Assembly (NCBI RefSeq): GCF_020715565.1
Contig: NZ_CP085839.1
Span: 2,976,001 to 3,040,000 of the forward strand
DNA: 64,000 nucleotides
Direction of reading: 5' to 3'
Origin: Nocardioides sp. Kera G14
Lineage (GTDB): Bacteria > Actinomycetota > Actinomycetes > Propionibacteriales > Nocardioidaceae
In this document: one piece after another, positions 7,991 through 16,013 of the stretch
Layout: the number at the start of each line of letters is the position of its first letter
Position numbering within the stretch: position 1 is the first letter of the stretch
The notes under the pieces: model-generated
The model's input: the letters and a program-made list of their open reading frames with translations, nothing else
Told to the model about the DNA's origin: nothing
Databases searched by the model: none
Position numbers and translations under genes: made by a program

Positions 7991-8455
7991 GCCGCCGGCC
8001 GCCCGCTGTGCGGTGAAGAAGTCGGTCAGGAGCCCGGTCGCCTCGTCGGCGCGGACCCCGGAGTGGACCTCCGGGCGGTGGTTGAGCCGGCGGTCACGGA
8101 CGACGTCCCACAGGCTGCCGACCGCACCGGCCTTGTCGTCGTACGCACCGAAGACGAGGCGCTGCACGCGGGAGAGCACGATCGCGCCGGCGCACATCGT
8201 GCAGGGCTCCAGCGTCACGACGAGGGTGCAGCCCGCGAGGCGCCACTCCCCGAGCGTGGCCGCCGCCTCCCGGATCGCGACGACCTCGGCGTGCCCCGTC
8301 GGGTCGCCGGTCGCCTCGCGGATGTTGCGTCCGCGCCCGATCACCTCGCCGTACGGCGACACGACGACCGCCCCGATCGGGACGTCGTCCGTCGCGAGGG
8401 CCAGGCGTGCCTCGTCGAGGGCCAGGCCCATCGCGTCGACGTCGGAGAGCGGCAA
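7976..8455 (-). CDS. tadA: tRNA adenosine(34) deaminase TadA
   Basis: 159-aa zinc deaminase of the cytidine deaminase fold that makes inosine at the wobble position of tRNA-Arg(ACG). The active site is visible: GHAEVVAIRE (zinc-binding His and catalytic Glu) and LEPCTMCAGAIVLSR (two zinc-binding Cys), then FGAYDDKAGAVGSL and the substrate-loop region. The longest start is TTG at 8455; an ATG at 8431 (MGLALDEARLALATDD) matches the family N-terminus better and is the more likely true start. It lies 4 nt behind the TadA-associated gene on the same strand, and its 3' end overlaps the LacI gene tail-to-tail by 15 nt. No clear Shine-Dalgarno is seen for either start. Confidence 0.93.
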   Translation of the reverse strand: MPLSDVDAMGLALDEARLALATDDVPIGAVVVSPYGEVIGRGRNIREATGDPTGHAEVVAIREAAATLGEWRLAGCTLVVTLEPCTMCAGAIVLSRVQRLVFGAYDDKAGAVGSLWDVVRDRRLNHRPEVHSGVRADEATGLLTDFFTAQRAAGGSGQG

Positions 8456-8459
8456 GGTG

Positions 8460-8972
8460 TCAGGCGTTGGTCAGGCCGACCGCGTCGTCGAAGAGCTCCC
8501 CGAAGCCCACCTTGCGGGCGATCTCCGAGAGGGCCTCGTCGGGGTAGAGGTCGTCGTCGAGCAGGATGCCCATGTCGATGGCCGAGAAGCCGGCGTCGGC
8601 GAAGATGCCGAGATCGCCGGCGGGCTGGGGATCCTCGTCGTCATCCGGGTCGGGCAGGCCGAGGTGGTCGAGGACGGACTCGGCCAGCTCCCAGTCCTCG
8701 GCGGCGGTGACGTCACTGAGCAGGAGTCGCACGCTCGAGCCCGCGACGCGGGCAACGATGAAGAAGTCCTCGTCGACGCCGATCAGGCCGGCGGCACCGC
8801 CGTCACCGGGGAAACGGCGCAGGGCGGCGGTCAACGACTCGACGTCGTTGAGCAGGTCGTGGGCCAGCTCGGCCACCTGCCAGGCGCCCTCCTCGCGGTA
8901 GACCGCGAGGGCGAAGTCGATGCCCTCGATGTCGTCAGCGCTCCCTGCCATGTGGTCCAGCGTCGCAGACAA
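8460..8972 (-). CDS. tRNA adenosine deaminase-associated protein
   Basis: Acidic protein of up to 170 aa matching the small actinobacterial family found next to tadA (tRNA adenosine deaminase-associated protein). Recognisable parts are [20 protein letters not shown] near the N-terminus, [20 protein letters not shown] in the middle and the acidic [20 protein letters not shown]. No catalytic motif is visible and the function of the family is unknown; a role with TadA is inferred only from conserved adjacency. The longest start is TTG 8972; ATG 8951 ([10 protein letters not shown]) is an alternative. The stop is 4 nt before the longest tadA start. Confidence 0.8.
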   Translation of the reverse strand: MSATLDHMAGSADDIEGIDFALAVYREEGAWQVAELAHDLLNDVESLTAALRRFPGDGGAAGLIGVDEDFFIVARVAGSSVRLLLSDVTAAEDWELAESVLDHLGLPDPDDDEDPQPAGDLGIFADAGFSAIDMGILLDDDLYPDEALSEIARKVGFGELFDDAVGLTNA

Positions 8973-8994
8973 GCCAAGGGAAACAAACCCCTAT

Positions 8995-9000
8995 TAGGGT
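8995..9000 (+). promoter_or_regulatory. Leaderless -10 element of upp
   Basis: TAGGGT ends 7 nt before the upp ATG with no Shine-Dalgarno in between, so transcription should start at or next to the A of the start codon. Confidence 0.55.
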
Positions 9001-9007
9001 CTGGCTT

Positions 9008-9649
9008 ATGCAGACCGTCGTCGTCGATCATCCGCTCGTCGCCCACAAGCTCACCACGCTCCGCGATGAGCGCACCGACTCCCCGACGTTCCGTTCCCTG
9101 ACCGACGAGCTGGTCACCCTCCTGGCCTACGAGGCGACGCGTGAGGTGCGTGTCGAGCCGGTCCAGGTCGTGACCCCGGTCGCCCCGATGACGGGCACCA
9201 AGTTGTCATCACCCACGCCCCTCGTCGTACCGATCCTGCGGGCCGGCCTCGGCATGCTCGACGGGATGATGCGGCTCGTGCCGACGGGCGAGGTCGGCTT
9301 CCTCGGCATGGCGCGCAACGAGGAGACGCTCGAGGCGATCACCTATGCCGAGCGCCTTCCCGCCGACCTGACGGGTCGCCAGTGCTACGTGCTCGACCCG
9401 ATGCTGGCGACGGGCGGCACCCTCGCCGCGGCGATCCGCTTCCTCGTCGACCGGGGCGCCGACCACATCACCTGCATCGTCCTGCTCGCCGCCCCCGAGG
9501 GCCTGACCGCGCTCGAGTCCGGCCTCGCCGGGGTGTCGGTGCCCGTCACTGTCGTCACCGCCGCCGTCGACGAGCGGCTCAACGAGAAGGGCTACATCGT
9601 CCCCGGTCTCGGCGATGCCGGCGACCGCCTCTACGGCCTCGCGGAGTAG
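9008..9649 (+). CDS. upp: Uracil phosphoribosyltransferase
   Basis: 213-aa enzyme that converts uracil and PRPP to UMP (pyrimidine salvage, cytoplasm). Diagnostic features are [20 protein letters not shown] at the N-terminus, [14 protein letters not shown], the PRPP loop [16 protein letters not shown] (about residues 128-143) and the C-terminal uracil-binding [19 protein letters not shown]. Length is normal. The ATG is preceded by a TAGGGT hexamer at leaderless spacing. It is divergent from the tadA-associated gene and convergent with thpR, with only 3 nt between the two stops and no terminator hairpin. Confidence 0.96.
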   Translation: MQTVVVDHPLVAHKLTTLRDERTDSPTFRSLTDELVTLLAYEATREVRVEPVQVVTPVAPMTGTKLSSPTPLVVPILRAGLGMLDGMMRLVPTGEVGFLGMARNEETLEAITYAERLPADLTGRQCYVLDPMLATGGTLAAAIRFLVDRGADHITCIVLLAAPEGLTALESGLAGVSVPVTVVTAAVDERLNEKGYIVPGLGDAGDRLYGLAE

Positions 9650-9652
9650 GCC

Positions 9653-10210
9653 TCAACCGCCGAGCGGGAGCTCGGCAAGGGGCTCGTAGCGGGGGCGGCG
9701 GCGGGGGCCTTCGCCGAGGTGCGACTGCAGCAGCGTGACGGTGTCGACGGTCCAGGCCGGACCCTCGTAGGAGTCGAGGATCCGGATCCAGCGGGTGACG
9801 TCGATCGGGAAACCGAGTCGCGCGACGGTGAGATGTGGGCGGAACCGGGCTCCGTCGACGGCGATGCCCGAGGCATTGGCGGCGTTGCGGGCGTTGACGG
9901 CCAGCGCCTCCACCGCGCCCTCGGGGGCGGTGACGCCGACCCACAGGACCTTGGCGCGGGCCGCGTCGGGGAAGGCGCCGCCTCCGCCGAGCGCCGCCTC
10001 GAAGGGTGTACGTCGACCCAGCGACTGAGACAGGCGCTCGGCCCAGTCGTCGACCACGGTCTCCGAGGTGGAGGCGGCGAAGGCGAGCGTCACATGGAAC
10101 TGCTCGGCCCCGGCCCAGCGCAGATCACCGTGCTCACGGCGTACGTCCAGGAAGTCATCGAGGTGCTCGATGACGTCAGCGGGCGGGACGAGTGCGGCGA
10201 AGACCCTCAT
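9653..10210 (-). CDS. thpR: RNA 2',3'-cyclic phosphodiesterase (2H family)
   Basis: 185-aa 2H phosphoesterase. Both catalytic HxT/S motifs are present: FHVTLAFAAS (about residue 39) and PHLTVARLG (about residue 130). The N-terminus MRVFAALVPPADVIEHL is typical of ThpR/LigT. The family hydrolyses 2',3'-cyclic phosphates in RNA; the physiological role is unclear. The start lies 3 nt after the stop of the upstream metal-transporter gene, so the two are probably co-transcribed, though no functional link is evident. Confidence 0.88.
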   Translation of the reverse strand: MRVFAALVPPADVIEHLDDFLDVRREHGDLRWAGAEQFHVTLAFAASTSETVVDDWAERLSQSLGRRTPFEAALGGGGAFPDAARAKVLWVGVTAPEGAVEALAVNARNAANASGIAVDGARFRPHLTVARLGFPIDVTRWIRILDSYEGPAWTVDTVTLLQSHLGEGPRRRPRYEPLAELPLGG

Positions 10211-10213
10211 GCG

Positions 10214-10936
10214 TCAGACGACGGTGGTGCCGAGCAGGTGGCCGATCCCCCAGGTGACGAGCATCGCCAAGACTCCCCCGGCGACGTTGCGAACGAGTGC
10301 GCGGCCGGGCTTGGCGTAGCCGACCTTGGCGGAGACCCATCCGGTGATGGCGAGCGCGACCGCGACCGCCGCCAGCGTGGCCCAGATGCGCACACCGGCC
10401 GGGAGCAGGATCATGAGGACCGGCAGCAGCGCGCCGATCGTGAACGAGACGGCGGAGGCGAGCGCCGCGCCCCATGGGTTGGTCACGTCGTCGACGTCGA
10501 TGTTGAACTCGAGCTTCGCGTGGACACGCAGGTCGTTCCACTCGGTCAGCTCGACAGCGGCCTTGGCGGCGGTCTCGGGCGTGAGGCCGCGCTCCTCGAG
10601 CATGTGCGTGAGGTGATGCAACTCCTCCTCGGGCATGTGCGCGAGGTCGTGCTTCTCGGCGTCGATGAGCGCGAGCTCGGCGTCGCGCTGGGTCGAGACC
10701 GAGACGTACTCACCGGCCGCCATCGACAGCGCACCGGCGACCAGTGCCGCGACACCCGCGATCACGATGTCGCTGCGGTTGCTGGTGGCGCCCGCGACAC
10801 CCATGACGATGCCCGCGACCGACACGATGCCGTCGTTGGCCCCGAGGACACCGGCCCGAAGCCAGTTCAGTCTGTTGCTGAGCCCCTCGCCGACATCGCC
10901 GTGCGCGTGCTCGTGGAGATCGATCAGCTCCGCCAT
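10214..10936 (-). CDS. VIT1/CCC1-family iron/manganese transporter
   Basis: 240-aa membrane protein of the vacuolar iron transporter family. Features are RAGVLGANDGIVSVAGIVMG in the first membrane segment, AGALSMAAGEYVSVSTQRDAE at the end of the second, a cytoplasmic helical stretch of about 70 residues rich in Glu/His/Asp (metal-binding domain), then three more membrane helices. The family moves Fe2+ or Mn2+; in bacteria it probably exports excess metal, but the substrate is not readable here. The ATG has a TACTGT hexamer 6 nt upstream and no Shine-Dalgarno. It is co-directional with thpR, which follows 3 nt downstream. Confidence 0.9.
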   Translation of the reverse strand: MAELIDLHEHAHGDVGEGLSNRLNWLRAGVLGANDGIVSVAGIVMGVAGATSNRSDIVIAGVAALVAGALSMAAGEYVSVSTQRDAELALIDAEKHDLAHMPEEELHHLTHMLEERGLTPETAAKAAVELTEWNDLRVHAKLEFNIDVDDVTNPWGAALASAVSFTIGALLPVLMILLPAGVRIWATLAAVAVALAITGWVSAKVGYAKPGRALVRNVAGGVLAMLVTWGIGHLLGTTVV

Positions 10937-10942
10937 GCCGGA

Positions 10943-10948
10943 ACAGTA
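10943..10948 (-). promoter_or_regulatory. Leaderless -10 element of the VIT-family gene
   Basis: On the minus strand TACTGT ends 6 nt before the ATG at 10936. It overlaps the foot of the terminator hairpin of the upstream protease gene, so termination and initiation signals abut. Confidence 0.5.
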
Positions 10949-10987
10949 AGCCCCGCCTCCGTGGAGATTCCACGAAGGCGGGGCTTA
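10947..10987 (-). terminator. Terminator of the subtilase gene
   Basis: Long hairpin: outer arms TAAGCCCCGCCT (10947-10958) and its complement (10976-10987), inner stem CGTGG/CCACG around AGATT. It begins 24 nt after the protease stop. No long U-tract, as is common in high-GC actinobacteria. Confidence 0.8.
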
Positions 10988-11011
10988 GTCGGTACGTCGA
11001 CCGCGACCCGA

Positions 11012-14000
11012 TCAGTCGGTGCCGGTCACGTCCACGACCGTCTGGGCGAGGACGCTCGAACCGTCGGTGTGATCGACGACGCCGAGGTACTCACCGGCCG
11101 GCGAGGCGCCGCTCCAGCTGACGCCGACGGTGCCGCTGGTGTTGACGGTCGCCGAGGCCGGTGCCGAGGTGACGGTCAGGCTGCCGCCAGCGGTGGGCAC
11201 GATCCAGTTGTCGATCGAGAACTCGTGCGTGGCCGCGCCGACCTGCCAGCCGTGGACGACCAGCGTGTAGGCGCCCGCCGCCGGGTGGGACAGGTCGATC
11301 TCCTCGTCGGTGCCGCCGTTGGTCGACTTCGCGACGACCGTGCCGTCGGGACCGAGGAGGTAGAGGTCGATGTCGTCCTCGCCGGGCACCGCGTAGGCGA
11401 TCCGCCAGTAGGCCGTGTCACCGATCGTGACCGGGACCTTCACCACGCCGCCCTGATCGTCGTCCGAGCTCGGGTAGGTCTGGTCCGGGTCCTGCGCGAC
11501 GGAGCCGGTGAGCGGCGCCGAGGCCACCAGGCCGGACGCGACCGCCGAGTAGGTGCCGGTGTCACCGAACTTCACCGGGATCTCGGCGGTGCCCGAGGCA
11601 CCCGACCCGGAGACGGCCGCCTCCGTGCCGAGCGCGGAGGCCTTGACCGCGATCGTGCTGTTGACCCGGTAGCCCGAGCCGTTCCAGGTCAGGTTCCCGA
11701 AGCGCCACTCACCCTCAGGAGCCGAGCCGGTGTTGGTGATCGTGACCTCGAAGGAGGCCGACTCCCCCGCACCGACGGTCAGCGTCGACGGCGAGACCGC
11801 GAGGGCGTAGCCCTTCGGGGCACCCGACGTGTCGGCCGTGACCGTGATCGACTTGGAGCTCACGTTGGTGACCGTGCGCTTCACCGTCTCCGAGCCCACC
11901 AGCGCTGAGACGCCGATCGTGGCCAGGTTCAGGTCCTCGGTCTTCGTCGGGACACCTGCCGCCGCAAGGGATCCGCACGTCTTGGCCGCGTCGGCGAAGA
12001 GGCCGGGGGCCGCGTCGCAGTAGAAGCCGAGGTAGTCGTTGAAGCCTGCGTCGTACACCAGGCCGGGGTTGAAGAGGCCGGGCTTGGTGAGCACGCCCGG
12101 GTTGACCTCCCCGGCACCGCGATCGAACGGGCCCGCGAGCGTCGTACGGTCGTTGTCCCGGATGTCGAGCGAGGCGGTCGTCTGCAGCGCCGACTTGGCC
12201 TCGGCCGCACTCCAGTCGGGGTGGGCCTGCTTGAGCAGCGCGTAGATGCCCGCGATCTGCGGAGCGGCCATCGAGGTGCCGGCGATCGCCTGGAAGGTCT
12301 CACCCTGGACGAAGCCCTCATCGGTGAACGGCGAGGCACCGGCCAGCACCTGGATGCCGGGTGCGGTGATGTCGGGCTTGATGATCGAGGCCGCCGTCGG
12401 CGACTCACCGCGGGAGGAGAAGACCGTCACCGACGGCGCCTTCCACGGCTCCGTCACGATCGTCGAGGTCTCCGTGATCGCGGCCGTGGCCGTGCCCTTG
12501 GCGGAGTGGATGTACGCCGTGATCCTGTCGCCCACCGACTGGTCGACGTGCACGGTCGGCACGAAGAAGGTGTCGGTGAAGAGATTGTCCTGCTCCGGGG
12601 TGTCGACGTTGGCGAGGATCATGCCGACGCCACCGGCGTTGGAGACGGTCAGGCTCTTCTCGACGCGGCCGTTCGAGCCGCGGTGGCACTCCACGATCTT
12701 GCCCTTCACGCTGGCGGTGAACGACGTGTCGACGAGGCAGAGCGGGTTGCCGAGGTCAGCGGCGTCGACGATCGGCTTCGACGGAAGCGTGGCCGTCACG
12801 GAGGCGCCGGTGTAGGTCCGGCCGTTGCCGAGCTTGAGCGTTCCCTGGTAGAACCGCGGCTCGGTGCCGGCGGCGACCGACGTCACCCACGGGCTGTCGG
12901 AGGGGCCGCCGATGGTCTCCGGGCCGGGGCCCGAGTTGCCCGCGGAGACGGAGGCGAAGACGCCCGCGTCAGCCGCGAAGAGGAACGAGACCGCGTCGGC
13001 ACCGAGGAGGTTCGCACCACCACCGATCGAGTAGTTGATCACGTCCACGCCGTCTGCGACGGCCTGGTCGATCGCGGCTGACAGGTCGGAGGTGAAGCCG
13101 CCGCCGTTGCCGAGGGCCTTGTAGGCGATGATCTGCGCCCGCGGCGCGATGCCGGTCGTGGTGTCGACGTACCGGCCCTGGATGTAGGCCTTGACGTCGG
13201 CGTCGCCGGCGGTGGTCGAGGCGGTGTGCGTGCCGTGGCCCTCGTCGTCACGTGCGGAGACGAACTCGTCGGGCTCCGCACCCTCGACCGCGCGATAGGT
13301 CGTGGTCTCGTCGCGCGCACCGACCAGCTTGTTGTTACAGGTGAACGGCTTGTCGTTGGGGTTCGCGGCGGTGTTGCCGAACTGGCAGGAGTCCGGGCCG
13401 AGGTCCGGCGCGGCGGGGAAGGTGCCGTCGTCGGCGAAGCTCGGGTGCTCGGGCCAGATGCCCGTGTCGATCACACCGACGAGGACGCCCTCGCCGTTGA
13501 TGCCTGAGGCGTAGGCCTCGCCCTTGTCGGTCAGGTTGAGGAACTGCTCCTCGGTCGGAACCTTCCCCTTCGCCGTGGGCGTGTACGCCGACGGCGCCTT
13601 GGTCCCGCCGGGGCGGGTCTTCTGCGTGCTGCTCGGGAGGGTCGTCTGCTCACGGTCGTGCTTCCGGACCGGGCCGGCCTTGAAGGAGGCCGGCGCCGCG
13701 GTCGAGTCCTCGGCCTGGCGGAGCTCGTTCGGTACGACGGCCGCGACCTTCGGGTCGGCGGCCAGTCGGAGGGCGTCGGCGTGGTCGACGCCGGCGACGG
13801 CGAAGCCGTTGGCGGCGACGGTCAGGTCCTGCGTGACCGTGGAGGTGGCGACGCCGGCGTCCTCGAGGACCGCGTCGTGGTCCGCAACGATCGCGGCCTG
13901 CGCCTTGCTCGCCGCCTCGGTGTCGAGCTGGTCCTTCGAGAACTTACCGAGCAGCGGATCCGACTTGAGCAGCACGACATAGCTGTCGTACTTGCTGACG

Positions 14001-14161
14001 GCGACGGACTTGCCCATCCCCGTCGAGGCGACGAAGTCGCCCTGCTTGTGGGTGAGGGGCGCGGCCGAGGCCGCCGGTGCGAGGGCCGGCACGATCAGTG
14101 CTCCGGCGCCGAGTGTCGTTGCCGCGAGCGCGGCAACAGACAGACGTGTCAACTTGTTCAC
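11012..14161 (-). CDS. Secreted subtilisin-like serine protease (S8) with PA and C-terminal domains
   Basis: 1049-aa exported protease. The GTG start at 14161 (NKLTRLSVAALAATT...) has CGGGAG 6 nt upstream and gives a clean Sec signal peptide ending near ASAAP (about residue 34); a 13-residue upstream extension was rejected. An I9-like inhibitor propeptide (SYVVLLKSDPLLG onward) precedes the catalytic domain. The triad is visible: Asp in GVIDTGIWPEHPSF (about 230), His in DDEGHGTHTAS (about 308) and Ser in AGTSMAAPQIAG (about 629). The wide His-Ser spacing holds a PA domain, as in plant-type subtilases. An Fn3-like region follows, then a prepeptidase-like domain (DIDLYLLGPDGTVV). Probably an extracellular degradative protease. 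A single gene with its own terminator. Confidence 0.92.
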   Translation of the reverse strand: MNKLTRLSVAALAATTLGAGALIVPALAPAASAAPLTHKQGDFVASTGMGKSVAVSKYDSYVVLLKSDPLLGKFSKDQLDTEAASKAQAAIVADHDAVLEDAGVATSTVTQDLTVAANGFAVAGVDHADALRLAADPKVAAVVPNELRQAEDSTAAPASFKAGPVRKHDREQTTLPSSTQKTRPGGTKAPSAYTPTAKGKVPTEEQFLNLTDKGEAYASGINGEGVLVGVIDTGIWPEHPSFADDGTFPAAPDLGPDSCQFGNTAANPNDKPFTCNNKLVGARDETTTYRAVEGAEPDEFVSARDDEGHGTHTASTTAGDADVKAYIQGRYVDTTTGIAPRAQIIAYKALGNGGGFTSDLSAAIDQAVADGVDVINYSIGGGANLLGADAVSFLFAADAGVFASVSAGNSGPGPETIGGPSDSPWVTSVAAGTEPRFYQGTLKLGNGRTYTGASVTATLPSKPIVDAADLGNPLCLVDTSFTASVKGKIVECHRGSNGRVEKSLTVSNAGGVGMILANVDTPEQDNLFTDTFFVPTVHVDQSVGDRITAYIHSAKGTATAAITETSTIVTEPWKAPSVTVFSSRGESPTAASIIKPDITAPGIQVLAGASPFTDEGFVQGETFQAIAGTSMAAPQIAGIYALLKQAHPDWSAAEAKSALQTTASLDIRDNDRTTLAGPFDRGAGEVNPGVLTKPGLFNPGLVYDAGFNDYLGFYCDAAPGLFADAAKTCGSLAAAGVPTKTEDLNLATIGVSALVGSETVKRTVTNVSSKSITVTADTSGAPKGYALAVSPSTLTVGAGESASFEVTITNTGSAPEGEWRFGNLTWNGSGYRVNSTIAVKASALGTEAAVSGSGASGTAEIPVKFGDTGTYSAVASGLVASAPLTGSVAQDPDQTYPSSDDDQGGVVKVPVTIGDTAYWRIAYAVPGEDDIDLYLLGPDGTVVAKSTNGGTDEEIDLSHPAAGAYTLVVHGWQVGAATHEFSIDNWIVPTAGGSLTVTSAPASATVNTSGTVGVSWSGASPAGEYLGVVDHTDGSSVLAQTVVDVTGTD

Positions 14162-14264
14162 GAATACTCCCGAGATTCGTGGGGTGCGGGCGCACCACAC
14201 GTGCTCGGGATGGTGCCATGGCGGAACGTCGCCGCGTAAGGCAAATTTTGGTCACGGAACGGCA

Positions 14265-14296
14265 ACGCCGCCCGCTCCCGGAGAAGTGGGCGGCGT
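14265..14296 (-). terminator. Terminator of the acyl-CoA dehydrogenase gene
   Basis: 9-bp perfect stem ACGCCGCCC (14265-14273) with GGGCGGCGT (14288-14296), loop 14 nt, starting about 30 nt after the stop at 14326. Confidence 0.65.
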
Positions 14297-14325
14297 CGTA
14301 CTGCCGAAGGAGAGGACAGCGAGCG

Positions 14326-15471
14326 TCAGAGGCCCAGATCGCGGCCGATGAGCTCCTTCATGATCTCGTTGGAACCGGCCCAGATCTTCGTGACGCGGGC
14401 ATCGCGCCAGGCGCGGGCCACCCGGTACTCGTTCATGAAGCCGTAGCCACCGTGGAGCTGGACGCAGTGGTCGAGCACCTCGCTCTGCACCTGGCTCGTC
14501 CACCACTTGGCCTTGGACGCCTCGACGTGGGAGAGGTTGCCCTTCGAGTGCTCGAGAACGCAGCGGTCGAGGAACGCCTCGGAGACCTCGACCTGCGTGA
14601 AGAGCTCGGCGAGGAGGAACTTGTTGTGCTGGAACTGGCCGATCGACTGGCCGAAGGCCTTGCGGTCCTTGGTGTACTGCAGCGTCTCGATCAGGATCTG
14701 CTTGGCGTGCGCGAGGTTGGCGACCGCGCAGGAGAGGCGCTCCTGCTGGAGCTTCTGCATCATGTGGATGAAGCCCATATTGAGCTCACCGATGATCTCG
14801 GCGTCGGTGACCCGGACGTTCTCGAAGAAGAGCTCGGCGGTGTCGGACTCCTCCATGCCGACCTTGTCGAGCTTGCGGCCGCGGCTGAAGCCCTCCTTGG
14901 TCGCCTCGATCGCGAAGAGGGTGATGCCCTTCGGGCCCTTCTCCGGGTCGGTGCGGGCCGCGGTCACCACGAGGTCGGCGGAGAAGCCGTTGGTGATGAA
15001 GGTCTTGGAGCCGTTGATGACCCACTCGTCACCGTCGCGAACGGCGGTGGTCTTCAGCGCGGCGAGGTCGGAGCCGCCGGACGGCTCGGTCATGCCGATC
15101 GCGAGGAGGATCTCGCCGGCGGCGACGCCCGGGAGCCAGCGCTCCTTCTGCTCCGGGGTGCCGAGCTCGTTGATGTAGGGCGCGGTGATGTCGGAGTGGA
15201 TGCCCACGCAGGTCGGCAGCGCCGCGTTGACCTTGGCGAGCTCCTCGGCGAGGACCGCATTGAAGCGGAAGTCGCCGGCGCCGCCGTACTCCTCGTCGAG
15301 GGCGAGGCCGAGGAAGCCGTTCTTGCCGGCCTCGAGCCAGAACTCGCGCGGAAGCGCCTTGTCGGCGATGTACTGCTCGGAGTTCGGGATGACCGAACGC
15401 TCGAGCCACTGACGCACGGAGGCCCGGAAGTCCTCGTGATCCTCGGTGTAGATGTCGCGCTTGAGTGCCAT
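14326..15471 (-). CDS. Acyl-CoA dehydrogenase
   Basis: 381-aa flavoprotein with the full three-domain acyl-CoA dehydrogenase fold. Signatures are IGMTEPSGGSDLAALKTTAV in the middle (FAD- and substrate-binding region), WVINGSKTFITNGFSADLVV and the C-terminal QLHGGYGFMNEYRVARAWRD followed by IWAGSNEIMKELIGRDL. It oxidises an acyl-CoA to the enoyl-CoA, passing electrons to ETF. Chain length cannot be told from the sequence. The ATG has TAGACT 7 nt upstream and lacks a Shine-Dalgarno, so it has its own promoter and is not part of the upstream thioesterase operon. Confidence 0.93.
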   Translation of the reverse strand: MALKRDIYTEDHEDFRASVRQWLERSVIPNSEQYIADKALPREFWLEAGKNGFLGLALDEEYGGAGDFRFNAVLAEELAKVNAALPTCVGIHSDITAPYINELGTPEQKERWLPGVAAGEILLAIGMTEPSGGSDLAALKTTAVRDGDEWVINGSKTFITNGFSADLVVTAARTDPEKGPKGITLFAIEATKEGFSRGRKLDKVGMEESDTAELFFENVRVTDAEIIGELNMGFIHMMQKLQQERLSCAVANLAHAKQILIETLQYTKDRKAFGQSIGQFQHNKFLLAELFTQVEVSEAFLDRCVLEHSKGNLSHVEASKAKWWTSQVQSEVLDHCVQLHGGYGFMNEYRVARAWRDARVTKIWAGSNEIMKELIGRDLGL

Positions 15472-15478
15472 ACCGTCG

Positions 15479-15484
15479 AGTCTA
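15479..15484 (-). promoter_or_regulatory. Leaderless -10 element of the acyl-CoA dehydrogenase
   Basis: Minus-strand TAGACT ends 7 nt before the ATG at 15471; no Shine-Dalgarno is present. Confidence 0.55.
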
Positions 15485-15494
15485 CGTCAGCAAG

Positions 15495-16013
15495 TTACCG
15501 GCCGGTAACCCTCCCCGGATCGCTCCCCCGACCTGACGCCTCGGCCAGCTCCTTGAGCGCCGTGGCCAGAGGCTCCGGGGGTACGACGGGGCGTCGGTCG
15601 TCCCGCCCCACGAAGACGTGCACGAAGGTGCCATGGGCGACCGCCTGCGACTCGCCCTCACGGAAGATGCCGATGCCCCAGGTGACGGCGCGGTTGCCCA
15701 GCTTGTCGATCCTCAGACCCAGCATGAGGGCGTCGGGAAAGGCGATCTCGCGGTGGTAGCGACAGGTCGACTCGGCCACGACACCGATGACCGGACCGTC
15801 CTGGATGTCGAGCCCGTGGGCGACCATCCAGGCATTGGCGACCGTGTCGAAGTAGCTGTAGTAGGTCACGTTGTTGACGTGGCCGTAGATGTCGTTGTCC
15901 ATCCAGCGGGTCTGGAGGGCCATGTGGTGGGGGTAGTCGGCGAGGGTCGGGATGACGGCGCGCTCGGTGTCTGCGCGTTCGGAGCTGCTGCCTGCGGTGC
16001 TGTCGGCGGTCAC
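15495..16013 (-). CDS. Hot-dog fold acyl-CoA thioesterase (4HBT-like)
   Basis: 172-aa thioesterase of the 4-hydroxybenzoyl-CoA thioesterase/YbgC type. The hot-dog signature WMDNDIYGHVNNVTYYSYFD lies at about residues 37-56, with TCRYHREIAFPDALMLGLRI following. The start is GTG at 16013, which overlaps the TGA of the upstream alcohol dehydrogenase in a GTGA arrangement, so it is translationally coupled to it. The longer in-frame reading upstream is in the wrong frame of the dehydrogenase gene and was discarded. The substrate is unknown; hydrolysis of a short or hydroxylated acyl-CoA made in the same pathway is a guess from the coupling. Confidence 0.85.
   Translation of the reverse strand: MTADSTAGSSSERADTERAVIPTLADYPHHMALQTRWMDNDIYGHVNNVTYYSYFDTVANAWMVAHGLDIQDGPVIGVVAESTCRYHREIAFPDALMLGLRIDKLGNRAVTWGIGIFREGESQAVAHGTFVHVFVGRDDRRPVVPPEPLATALKELAEASGRGSDPGRVTGR

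Noticed and set aside
9719..11908. 729-codon plus-strand frame
   Set aside because: Antisense to thpR, the VIT gene and the protease; no motif, spans unrelated genes and a terminator.
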